From an uncultured Collinsella sp. (GTDB taxonomy: Bacteria; Actinomycetota; Coriobacteriia; Coriobacteriales; Coriobacteriaceae), in NCBI GenBank assembly GCA_958405565.1, contig CATYEN010000023.1, forward strand, positions 1 to 36,401: a stretch of 36,401 nucleotides of DNA. The letters run 5' to 3'. The notes below the pieces were generated by a model. It was not told where the DNA came from. It saw only the letters and a program-made list of their open reading frames with translations, and made no database searches. Positions 15,357 to 22,704 of the stretch are shown one piece after another. Each line of letters begins with the position of its first letter. The stretch's first letter is position 1. The position numbers and the translations under genes are program-made.

Positions 15357-16358
15357 CTACGCCCGCAGGTCCTTTACGCTGGAACGCTCGACCAGCACGC
15401 CCGAGACGAGCGTACGGCTTCTGGAGCTCGGGGCTTCCAGACCTGCGACGACCTCGTTAAGCGCACGGATGCCCAGCTCGCGATGGCGAAACTTCACTGA
15501 CGTCAGAATCGAGTTGGGGATCGTCTTGTAGAGCTCGTCGTCGAAGCCGATCACGGACACGTCGTCGGGCACACTGAGCCCTTTGTCACGTAGAGCCACC
15601 ATCACGCCGTTTGCCATGCAGTCGTTAGCAGCGAGGACCGCCGTGCAATCGGGTTTATCGGCAAGCACAAGGCCCGCGGCATAGCCACTATCCGCATTCC
15701 AATCGCCTTGCAGAGGCTCGGGCGGCTCAATGCCACGCGCCTCGAGTGCCGCACGCCAACCTTTCATACGGCACTGGCTCGACAGCGACTCTTTCTTACC
15801 CGAAACGAAATACACGTTCTTGTGCCCGTGATTCAAGAAGTACTCGCACGCCATGCGCGCGCCGCCCTCTTGGTCGTCACTGACGGTGGAGCAGGTAGGA
15901 TGCTCCATCGGCGTGATAATCACCGTCTTGAGGTCTTTCGGCGCCTCAAAGGTATCAAAGTCATCGACCATCTGACGCAGGTTGAAGATCATGCCATCAA
16001 CAGGCAGCTGCGACATTCTGCGCGCCGCATCGGCAAGGGTCATCTTCTCCCCTGCGCACTTCTTAATCATCGTGAGCGCAAAGCCTCGCTCTTCGGCGGC
16101 ATCGGCGATACCGTCGATCATGTCCACGGCACCGCCCGACAAGTGGAACAGCGCCACGCCGATGCACCCGTAACGGCCCATCTTGAGCGAACGCGCGGCA
16201 AAGTTGGTTCGAAACCCGAGCGTCTCCATTGCGGAATGGACCTTATCGCGTGTCGACTCGCGCACGCTATCGGGCTCGTTGATCACGCGCGACACCGTCT
16301 TGAGAGAAACACCCGCGGCAACTGCCACATCATTCATTGAGACATTTTTCTTGTCCAT
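15357..16358 (-). CDS. LacI-family transcriptional repressor of module 3
   Basis: 333 residues, LacI/GalR family, with helix-turn-helix MNDVAVAAGVSLKTVSRVI, hinge near FRTNFAARSLKMG and a sugar-binding-like effector domain. The operator-specificity pair after GVS is Leu-Lys, different from the repressors of modules 1 and 2. The ATG at 16358 (MDKKNVSMNDV) places the helix-turn-helix at the usual distance from the N-terminus; the longer frame to 16436 adds 26 atypical residues. It is divergent from lacE-3, with a perfect 24-bp palindrome between them that is its likely operator. Confidence 0.9.
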   Translation of the reverse strand: MDKKNVSMNDVAVAAGVSLKTVSRVINEPDSVRESTRDKVHSAMETLGFRTNFAARSLKMGRYGCIGVALFHLSGGAVDMIDGIADAAEERGFALTMIKKCAGEKMTLADAARRMSQLPVDGMIFNLRQMVDDFDTFEAPKDLKTVIITPMEHPTCSTVSDDQEGGARMACEYFLNHGHKNVYFVSGKKESLSSQCRMKGWRAALEARGIEPPEPLQGDWNADSGYAAGLVLADKPDCTAVLAANDCMANGVMVALRDKGLSVPDDVSVIGFDDELYKTIPNSILTSVKFRHRELGIRALNEVVAGLEAPSSRSRTLVSGVLVERSSVKDLRA

Positions 16359-16440
16359 CGTTGCCACCACTTCTCCCGTCGGTTTCCTGTCGCTCGTTTT
16401 CTGCGTTCTAGCATACACTACCTGCCCGACTGACAAATCA

Positions 16441-16472
16441 GCCGTTTATCGGACAATATCGACCGTTCACCT
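16441..16472 (+). promoter_or_regulatory. Tandem 11-mer pair, 21-bp spacing (module 3)
   Basis: GCCGTTTATCG (16441) and ACCGTTCACCT (16462) start 21 bp apart in the lacI-3/lacE-3 divergent region, upstream of the operator palindrome. Confidence 0.45.
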
Positions 16473-16505
16473 GTAAATCCTTGTTGCTCTTCCAAGAATG
16501 TCTTA

Positions 16506-16541
16506 CGTTGTCATTAACGAAATGACAACGTTGTCATTTCG
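16506..16541. promoter_or_regulatory. Putative LacI-3 operator: perfect 24-bp palindrome plus extra half-site
   Basis: 16518-16541 is a perfect 24-bp palindrome centred on CG, with core ATGACAACGTTGTCAT (16522-16537). An additional CGTTGTCATT half-site precedes it at 16506-16515, giving three alternating half-sites. It lies about 100 bp before lacE-3. Confidence 0.72.
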
Positions 16542-16642
16542 CAATGCCTTCCTTAAGCAGGAAGGTTTCCGGGCAGTCCTGACCATCCATCGACGACCAG
16601 TTCCATCCACATGCATCGCGCATCAAGCAGCAAAGGAGCTCT

Positions 16643-18421
16643 ATGGACGCCATCGTAAAGATGCTCGAAAAGCATCAGCCGTTCTTTGAGAAGATCTCGA
16701 GGAACATCTACCTCCAGGCCATTAAGGACGGATTCCTTGGGTGCATGCCCATCGTCCTCACCTCTTCGATCTTTCTGTTGATCGCCACCCTTCCTGGCGT
16801 AGTTGGCATCACGCTGCCCCAGCCGCTCATCGACTGGTGCAATAAGCTGTACAACTTCACCATGGGCGTCATGGGCATCATGGTTGCCGGCACCACCGCC
16901 AAGAACTTCACGGCATCCATGAACCGTCGCATGCCCGCCGGCAAGGTGCTCAACGACGGCTCCACCATGGTGGCCGCCCAGTGCAGCATGCTTTTGCTCG
17001 CCGTTACGCAGTTCACCACCAAGTTCAACGGCTCCGAGCTTTCGGTCTTCGACTGCACCAGCATGGGTACGCGCGGTCTGTTCTCGGCCTATATCGCCGC
17101 GTTCATTACCGTGTGGGTCTATAAGTTCTGCGTCTCGCGCGATCTGACCATTAAGCTGCCCAAGGAGGTCCCGGGCGCCATCGCTCAGAACTTCCGCGAC
17201 ATCATCCCCTTTGGCGGCGCCGTCATCATCTGCGGCATCATCGATGTCGTCGTGCGCAACCTCATGGGCGTTCCGTTCTCCGAGCTGCTTATCAAACTGC
17301 TCTCCCCGCTCTTTACCGCTGCAGAAACCTATCCTGGCCTTATCCTTATCCAGGCAGCCACCGCGTTCTTCTGGTTCATCGGCGTCCACGGCCCCTCGAT
17401 CGTCCAGCCGGGCATCGACCCCATCCGTCTTGCCAACCAGGCCGAGAACCTGCAGGTTCTGCTGGCCGGTGGCCACCCCGCCCACTCCCTCACCTTTAAC
17501 ATGTCGCTCGTAGGTGAGTTCGGCGGCACCGGCGCCACGTTCATCGTGCCGCTTCTGCTGATTCTCTTTATGAAGTCCAAGCAGCTCAAGGCCGTCGGTA
17601 AGGCCTCGATTGTTCCTGTTGCCTTTGCTGTCAACGAGCCGCTGCTCTTTGGCGCTCCCATGATCCTCAACCCCTACATGCTCATCCCCTTTGTTGCCGC
17701 CGGCTGCGCCAACGTGAGTGTTGCCAAGTTCTTTATCGATAACGTGGGCATGAACGGCTTCTCCTTCGTGGTGCCTTGGGCCACCCCCGCCCCCATCGGT
17801 ATCTTCATTACCACGAACTTCCAGCTTATTGCCCTGGTATTTGTCGCAATCATCATCTTGCTGGACGCCATCATCTACCTGCCGTTCTTGAAGGCATACG
17901 ATAAGCTGCTCTGCGACCAGGAGGCCGAGCGCGCCGCCGAGCTGGGTCTCGAGTCCGATGGTGCTGCCACCATCGCCGCCAGCACCTCTGCGCCCGCCGT
18001 TGAGCAGACTACCGCTACCGCAGAGACGACCGCTGCCGCCGTCGACAGCGAGCCCGTCGCCGATCAGCCCGAGCCCGCCGCCGACGCATCCGCTAAGAAG
18101 GACGTCGATGGCCTGAAGGTCCTCGTCCTGTGCGCCGGCGCCGGCACCTCCGCCATGCTCGCCAACGCCATCAAGGAAGGTGCCGCACAGACCGGAGAGA
18201 ACATCGCTTCCTCCGCAGGTGCCTATGGCCAGCACACTGCCATCATGGATCAGTACGACGTTATCGTGCTTGCCCCGCAGGTTCGTAGCTACTACAACGA
18301 CATGAAGGCCGACACCGATCGCCTGGGCATTAAGCTGCTCGCTCCCCGCGGTAAGGAATATATCGACCTTACTCGCGACCCCGCTGGCGCCATCAAGTGG
18401 CTCCGCGAGAACCTCGACTAG
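16643..18421 (+). CDS. lacE: PTS lactose-family EIICB permease, module 3
   Basis: 592 residues, EIIC-EIIB fusion of the LacE type. EIIC contains GVHGPSIVQPGI near residue 248 and NEPLLFGAP near 332. A long Ala/Thr/Glu/Pro-rich linker (about 435-490) connects to LKVLVLCAGAGTSAMLANAI, with Cys497 the predicted phospho-site. AAAGGAG lies 5 nt upstream of the ATG. The EIIB half is nearly superimposable on that of lacE-2 (IMDQYDVIVLAPQVRSYYNDMKADTDRLG), indicating a recent common ancestor or gene conversion. lacG-3 follows after 75 bp. Confidence 0.9.
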   Translation: MDAIVKMLEKHQPFFEKISRNIYLQAIKDGFLGCMPIVLTSSIFLLIATLPGVVGITLPQPLIDWCNKLYNFTMGVMGIMVAGTTAKNFTASMNRRMPAGKVLNDGSTMVAAQCSMLLLAVTQFTTKFNGSELSVFDCTSMGTRGLFSAYIAAFITVWVYKFCVSRDLTIKLPKEVPGAIAQNFRDIIPFGGAVIICGIIDVVVRNLMGVPFSELLIKLLSPLFTAAETYPGLILIQAATAFFWFIGVHGPSIVQPGIDPIRLANQAENLQVLLAGGHPAHSLTFNMSLVGEFGGTGATFIVPLLLILFMKSKQLKAVGKASIVPVAFAVNEPLLFGAPMILNPYMLIPFVAAGCANVSVAKFFIDNVGMNGFSFVVPWATPAPIGIFITTNFQLIALVFVAIIILLDAIIYLPFLKAYDKLLCDQEAERAAELGLESDGAATIAASTSAPAVEQTTATAETTAAAVDSEPVADQPEPAADASAKKDVDGLKVLVLCAGAGTSAMLANAIKEGAAQTGENIASSAGAYGQHTAIMDQYDVIVLAPQVRSYYNDMKADTDRLGIKLLAPRGKEYIDLTRDPAGAIKWLRENLD

Positions 18422-18435
18422 TTCCTCCCTCTGTT

Positions 18436-18462
18436 GGTGCCCGGATCCCCAGTTCGGGCACC
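18436..18462 (+). other. Intercistronic stem-loop between lacE-3 and lacG-3
   Basis: GGTGCCCG pairs with CGGGCACC (8 bp, 11-nt loop) without a T-run. This is the third example of a hairpin between the two structural genes of a module. Confidence 0.55.
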
Positions 18463-18496
18463 TCTCCCTATTCGTATCCCACAGAAAGGATGTCTC

Positions 18497-19918
18497 ATGA
18501 CCAACCCCATGCAGTTCCCCGACGGCTTTGTGTTTGGCGGCGCCACCGCCGCTTATCAGGTTGAGGGCGAGACGCGCACGCACGGCAAGGGCAAAGTGCC
18601 CTGGGACGATTTCCTGGCTGCTCAGGGTCGCTTCTCCCCCGACCCCGCAAGCGATTTCTACAACAAATACCCGGTCGATATCGACCTGTGCCAGCGCTTC
18701 GGCATCAACGGCATCCGCGTCTCCATCGCTTGGAGCCGCATCTTCCCCAACGGCACTGGCGAGATCAACCCCGAGGGCGTCGCCTTCTATCACGAGCTCT
18801 TTGCCACCTGCAACAAAGCCGGCGTTATCCCCTATGTCACGCTCGATCACTTCGATACGCCCGAGGCCTTCTACCAGGACGGCGGCGAGGGATTCCTGAC
18901 GCGCACGACCATCGACGCCTTCGTCGATTACGCCAAGTTCTGCTTTGCCGAGTTCACCGAGGTCAAGCACTGGTTTACCTTTAACGAGATTCCCGCGACC
19001 GCCGAGGGCAGCTTTATCGTCGGCAACTGGCCGCACGGCGAGAAGTATCGCCTGGACAAGGCCTTCCAGCTCATGCACAACATGATGGTAGCCCACGCCA
19101 AGGCTGTCGTCGCCTTCCATGAGGGCGGCTTTGAGGGCGAGATCGGCATTGTCCAGAACCTGGAGCCCAAGTATCCCCTCGACCCCAACAACGCCGCCGA
19201 CTGCGAGGCGGCTCGCATGGCCGACGTCATCAACAACCGTTGGGTACTCGACGCCACCTTCCGCGGCCACTATGCAGCCGACACCATGGAGGCTGCGACC
19301 AAGCTGGCCCATATCGCCGGCGGCGAGCTCGACGTCCGCGACGAGGACATCGCCGCGCTGACCGCCGCGCTCCCCCACAACGATTGCCTGGGCGTCAACA
19401 CCTACAAGTGCCAGTTCCTGCGTGCCACCGAGGGCGAAAACGACATCAACCACAATGGCACCGGCGACAAGGGCTCCTCGCGCTGGTTCCTCAAGGGCGT
19501 GGGCGAGGCATGCGTGCGCGAAGGCGTACCCACCACCGACTGGGACTGGATCATCTATCCCGAGGGCCTCTACGACCTGCTGCTCCGCATTAAGAACGAT
19601 TACCCCAACTACAAGAAGATCTACATCACCGAGAACGGCATGGGCTATAAGGACGACTTCGAGGACGGCTTTATCGACGACACCCCTCGTATCGACTACA
19701 TGCGTCAGCACCTCGCGTGGGTCCTCAAGGCCATCGACGGCGGCGTGAACGTCGACGGCTACTTCGTGTGGTCGCTGCAGGACCAGTTCTCCTGGACCAA
19801 CGGCTACAACAAGCGCTACGGCCTGTTCTACATCGACTTCGAGACCCAGGAGCGCTATCCCAAGGCAAGCGCGTACTGGTACAAGAACATCGCGGAGACC
19901 GGCCTGCTCATGGCCTAG
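18497..19918 (+). CDS. lacG: GH1 6-phospho-beta-galactosidase, module 3
   Basis: 473 residues from the ATG at 18497, preceded by AAAGGA. The 21-residue upstream extension of the frame is not GH1-like. Catalytic Glu164 lies in TFNEIP and Glu379 in YITENG. QFSWTNGYNKRYG supplies Ser432, Trp433, Lys439 and Tyr441, the set used by LacG to hold galactose-6-phosphate. It is close to lacG-1 (for example FVFGGATAAYQVEGETRTHG is shared) but has an extra GGEGFLT insertion near residue 130 and LDHFDTP instead of LHHFDTP. It is the last gene of module 3 and ends 22 bp before a strong terminator. Confidence 0.9.
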   Translation: MTNPMQFPDGFVFGGATAAYQVEGETRTHGKGKVPWDDFLAAQGRFSPDPASDFYNKYPVDIDLCQRFGINGIRVSIAWSRIFPNGTGEINPEGVAFYHELFATCNKAGVIPYVTLDHFDTPEAFYQDGGEGFLTRTTIDAFVDYAKFCFAEFTEVKHWFTFNEIPATAEGSFIVGNWPHGEKYRLDKAFQLMHNMMVAHAKAVVAFHEGGFEGEIGIVQNLEPKYPLDPNNAADCEAARMADVINNRWVLDATFRGHYAADTMEAATKLAHIAGGELDVRDEDIAALTAALPHNDCLGVNTYKCQFLRATEGENDINHNGTGDKGSSRWFLKGVGEACVREGVPTTDWDWIIYPEGLYDLLLRIKNDYPNYKKIYITENGMGYKDDFEDGFIDDTPRIDYMRQHLAWVLKAIDGGVNVDGYFVWSLQDQFSWTNGYNKRYGLFYIDFETQERYPKASAYWYKNIAETGLLMA

Positions 19919-19940
19919 TCCCGCTTGCATACCCCCTGTC

Positions 19941-19989
19941 GGCCGCATGCGAATCCCCCACGGGCTCGCATGCGGCCTTTTTGTTTTTG
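19941..19989 (+). terminator. Terminator of module 3
   Basis: A perfect 12-bp stem GGCCGCATGCGA / TCGCATGCGGCC is followed by TTTTTGTTTTTGG. Confidence 0.92.
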
Positions 19990-20006
19990 GTGGGCCCGAG
20001 CAGGCC

Positions 20007-20071
20007 GTCTGTCTCGATCTGTAACATCTAGCAGGGATTTTCGGTCCTAGTTGTTACAGATCAAGACAAAC
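20007..20071. repeat. Palindromic repeat copy 6
   Basis: The core TGTAACA (20020) to TGTTACA (ending 20058) is 39 bp, with interior TCTAGCAGGGATTTT followed by CGGTCCTAGT. The outer arms extend to 65 bp, as in copies 1 and 3. Confidence 0.85.
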
Positions 20072-20092
20072 CAGTGACCCGTTCCAACAAAA

Positions 20093-20147
20093 TCTCGATC
20101 TATAACACGTAGCCGAGTTTCTCGTTCCTACCTGTTACAGATTGAGA
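20093..20147. repeat. Palindromic repeat copy 7
   Basis: The core TATAACA (20101) to TGTTACA (ending 20139) is 39 bp. The left arm carries one G-to-A change in the otherwise invariant TGTAACA. Confidence 0.8.
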
Positions 20148-20159
20148 CAATAAGACGGT

Positions 20160-20210
20160 GAAACCAAGGCCTTCCAAGCAGCTACGACGCGCACTTCTAT
20201 CCTTGGTTTC
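20160..20210. other. Inverted repeat upstream of the Fic gene
   Basis: GAAACCAAGG (20160-20169) and CCTTGGTTTC (20201-20210) are perfect 10-bp complements separated by 31 bp. The right arm overlaps the start of the large 20207-20281 palindrome. It could be a second binding site or an alternative leader fold. Confidence 0.4.
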
Positions 20211-20281
20211 GGTATCACGAACAAGCTTTCGGTATCATTTCATGGTATTATGATACCGAAAGTATGTTCGTGATACCGAAA
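20207..20281. promoter_or_regulatory. 75-bp inverted repeat, probable autoregulatory operator of the Fic gene
   Basis: The arms 20207-20238 and 20250-20281 are 32 nt each and complementary at 30 positions, with an 11-nt spacer. TTTCGGTATCA occurs twice in each arm, giving four half-sites. A TATTAT box (20245-20250) lies inside, and the repeat ends eight bases before the ATG. Because the encoded protein has a C-terminal winged-helix-like domain, self-repression is a natural reading (inference). Confidence 0.65.
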
Positions 20282-20289
20282 GGAACCTC

Positions 20290-21522
20290 ATGCGCCAGTT
20301 CGATTACGCCACAGTTCCAGCGGAACTCGAAGCAACTCCAATCACCAACCTCCTTCTCTCGATACGAGAACATAAAGGCAGGCAGCTTGTTCTGAGTCAA
20401 GTTAAACCCGAGCTTCTATCGTCCCTTATGGAGGAGGCCAAGATCCAAAGCACCCAATCCTCCAACGGACTTGAGGGAATTGTTACCACCCAAAAAAGAC
20501 TCAAAGCGATCATGGCGTATTCCGCCAAGCCAAACTCCCGCGCAGAGGAAGAAATCGCCGGATACCGAGATGTGCTTTCGCTTATTCACGAGCAACATGA
20601 CTCCATTCCCATTACGCCGTCGGTCATTCTGCAACTGCATCGTGACCTTATGGTACACACGGCAATCTCGTATGGGGGCCGTTGGAAAGACAGCGATAAC
20701 GAAATCGTCTCTATCGACGATCAAGGTAATCGATTTATGCGCTTTAGACCCCCTTCGGCCCTAGCAACCCCGGGGCTTATCGAAGAAGCCTGTCAATCCC
20801 TCAACGATGCTTTATCTCGCCAAGTCTGCGACCCCCTCCTTATATCATTCCGCTTCATCTTCGATTTTGTCAGCATTCATCCCTTCAACGATGGCAATGG
20901 CAGGATGAGCCGACTCCTCACAACGCTGTTGCTCGAAAAGACCGGATACGACGTTGCGCGTTACATCAGCATCGAACGACTCATAGAAGACAACAAGGCG
21001 CTTTATTACAACGCACTCGCCGCTAGCTCCACCGGATGGAATGAAAATCAAAACACGGAGGCACCCTTTATCCGTTTCATGCTCGGAACCACTTTGGCGG
21101 CCTACCGACAGCTCGAGGAGCGCACCTTGGTAAGATCCAGTCTCCGCCCCGTGTCGAAGCAAGACCGAATCGCCGTTCTATTTCAGCAAAGACCCGGCGT
21201 CATAAAGAAATCCGACATCCAGTCCAATAGCCCCGATATCAGCGAAGTGACGATAAAGCGGACCCTCAGCCAGCTTGTTAGTTGCGGTGCAATCGAAAAA
21301 ACTGGAGCAGGTCGTTCAACAGGCTACATACTCAAAGACGCCCATGCTCTGGAATTATTCATGCGATCCACAACACCCAATGGCGAACAAGCAGTTACAA
21401 AAGAATCCCCAAAGGATAAGTTCCTTGAGCGCATGAACCGAGCCGAGGACGAAAGCAGCGAGGGGCTCTACGAAGACTACGATTCATTCTCAAGGGACAT
21501 CAGGGCAAAATACGGAATCTAG
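20290..21522 (+). CDS. Fic-domain AMPylase-type protein with C-terminal winged helix
   Basis: 410 residues. An N-terminal region contains SSNGLEG (about residue 60), which fits the (S/T)xxxE(G/N) inhibitory motif of class II Fic proteins. The Fic core follows, with the catalytic loop HPFNDGNGRMSRLL (about residue 200). The C-terminal part (about 290-350, VTIKRTLSQLVSCGAIEKTGAGRSTGYIL) looks like a winged helix-turn-helix. Fic enzymes transfer AMP or a related group to protein side chains; the target is unknown. The ATG at 20290 has AAAGGA just upstream. Base composition is visibly more AT-rich than in the lac modules, and it stands alone behind its own 75-bp inverted repeat, suggesting later acquisition. 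No partner antitoxin gene is seen. Confidence 0.88.
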   Translation: MRQFDYATVPAELEATPITNLLLSIREHKGRQLVLSQVKPELLSSLMEEAKIQSTQSSNGLEGIVTTQKRLKAIMAYSAKPNSRAEEEIAGYRDVLSLIHEQHDSIPITPSVILQLHRDLMVHTAISYGGRWKDSDNEIVSIDDQGNRFMRFRPPSALATPGLIEEACQSLNDALSRQVCDPLLISFRFIFDFVSIHPFNDGNGRMSRLLTTLLLEKTGYDVARYISIERLIEDNKALYYNALAASSTGWNENQNTEAPFIRFMLGTTLAAYRQLEERTLVRSSLRPVSKQDRIAVLFQQRPGVIKKSDIQSNSPDISEVTIKRTLSQLVSCGAIEKTGAGRSTGYILKDAHALELFMRSTTPNGEQAVTKESPKDKFLERMNRAEDESSEGLYEDYDSFSRDIRAKYGI

Positions 21523-21554
21523 TCATTTCTCGGAATAACCTCGTTCTTGCTATC

Positions 21555-21681
21555 CGCGCGCATTTACGCGTCATTTCGTGTCACGATGACGCGCAAAATG
21601 ACGCGCAAATTTTTACGTGTCATATTTTTTGACGCGCAAATGGCGTTTTAATTTTTACGTCTCATTTTGCGCGCCATTTTG
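21555..21681. repeat. Cluster of TGACGCGCAAA-type half-sites between convergent genes
   Basis: The 212-bp gap between fic and deoR holds three forward copies of TGACGCGCAAA (21587, 21599, 21630). It also holds four reverse, degenerate copies: TTTACGCGTCATTT at 21563, TTTACGTGTCAT at 21612, TTTACGTCTCATTT at 21654 and TTTTGCGCGCCATTTT at 21665. Several can pair into hairpins, so it may act as a bidirectional terminator, or it may be a multi-site protein-binding region. Confidence 0.55.
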
Positions 21682-21734
21682 ATTCGATAAATCCCCGCGC
21701 CGGCAGAGGGCAGAAGTATCGCCTGCAGCGCTAG

Positions 21735-22499
21735 TTAGCAGATGACCTGGGTGTGCTCCTCGATAGCGGCACGGTCTTCGGCGGCAATGCTAGGCTCGCA
21801 TACCACAGCGTCCAGGTTCTCCAGACGGCAGAAGGTGTAGAAGTCGCGCTTGCCGATCTTGCTGGAATCGGCGATCAGGTAGCGCGAATCGGCCTTGCTA
21901 AAGGCGAGCTGCTGGATGCGGCCCTCGTCCATGTTGGACGTGGACACGTCGCCGTCCAGAATGCCGTTGGCGCCGATAAAGGCCGCGTCAATCCCCAGCG
22001 CGCGCAGAGTGTCCTCGGCCGTGGGGCCCACAAAAGCAGCGGTACGGCGACGGTACATGCCGCCCACGAGACACAGATCGCAGTCCTCGCGCTCCTCGAG
22101 CAGGTTAAAAACCGAAAGCGAGTTGGTCACGATGCGCAAACGGCACGCCGGCAGCATCGAGGCCATCTGTTCAACCGTGGTGCCCGTGCCCAAAAAGATG
22201 GTCGAGCCTTCCTCGATGAGCTCCACGGCACGGCGCGCGATCTGCAGCTTTTCCTCAGCATGCTTGGTGCGCTTTTCGCTGTGCGAGTACTCATGGCGCA
22301 GCATCGCATGGGGGCGACCCTGCGCGCTGCGGGCACCGCCGTGCACGCGCTCGATCTCGCCCAGGTTCGCGAGCTCCTCAAGGTCGCGACGGATCGTCAT
22401 GTCCGAGACACCCAACGCGTCCGAGATCTCCTTGACCGAGACCGTTCCCTGCTCCTCGAGCAGCTGACGAACCCTATCCTGTCGCTCTGCCTTAATCAC
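21735..22499 (-). CDS. DeoR-family transcriptional regulator (LacR-like)
   Basis: 254 residues, starting with GTG at 22499 (AGGA about 7 nt upstream). The N-terminal DeoR helix-turn-helix reads RQDRVRQLLEEQGTVSVKEI, then VSDMTIRRDLEEL and the signature VHGGA near residue 55. The rest is a sugar-phosphate-binding DeoR C-terminal domain with FLGTGTTVEQMA (about 102) and NSLSVFNLL (about 127). DeoR proteins of this class repress sugar PTS and tagatose operons and release DNA on binding a sugar phosphate such as tagatose-6-P. CAAACA/CGAACA repeats at 10-bp spacing lie just upstream and recur before lacA and lacF, making it the best candidate regulator for those units (inference). Confidence 0.88.
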   Translation of the reverse strand: MIKAERQDRVRQLLEEQGTVSVKEISDALGVSDMTIRRDLEELANLGEIERVHGGARSAQGRPHAMLRHEYSHSEKRTKHAEEKLQIARRAVELIEEGSTIFLGTGTTVEQMASMLPACRLRIVTNSLSVFNLLEEREDCDLCLVGGMYRRRTAAFVGPTAEDTLRALGIDAAFIGANGILDGDVSTSNMDEGRIQQLAFSKADSRYLIADSSKIGKRDFYTFCRLENLDAVVCEPSIAAEDRAAIEEHTQVIC

Positions 22500-22533
22500 G
22501 ATGAGTCCTCGCTGTTCCTTGCGCGCATCAATT

Positions 22534-22549
22534 CAAACAGTAACGAACA
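22534..22549. promoter_or_regulatory. Putative autoregulatory DeoR site
   Basis: CAAACA (22534) and CGAACA (22544) lie 10 bp apart, 35-50 bp upstream of the deoR start. The surrounding 20 bp match the lacF upstream site from 5227 at 17 positions. Confidence 0.5.
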
Positions 22550-22704
22550 AATTGTATCAGATTCGCGCGGACCAAAAATGAACGCTTCAACTGCGCCTTC
22601 ATTACTTTTTTTAAGAAAAATACCCCCTGCTTTAGTGGGGTGTAGTGATAATCTCGCCTGTTCGCGCTACAGTTTGTCCGAAATACCTCGATGTTAGGAA
22701 CCAA

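Noticed and set aside
5358..16358. 6-phospho-beta-glucosidase/cellobiose system as the main call for the modules
   Set aside because: All three GH1 enzymes keep the Trp next to the phosphate-binding Ser that marks the galacto-specific LacG group, and the permeases are fused EIICB of the LacE type rather than separate cellobiose EIIB and EIIC.
16553..19948. An 1131-codon open frame on the minus strand across lacE-3 and lacG-3
   Set aside because: It is the antisense shadow of two well-supported genes, produced by GC-biased third codon positions. It has no recognisable domain and low-complexity Gly/Val/Asp composition.
10109..20147. CRISPR array
   Set aside because: The repeats are few, palindromic over their full length and unevenly spaced, the interior 25 nt is part of the repeat rather than a unique spacer, and no cas gene is present.
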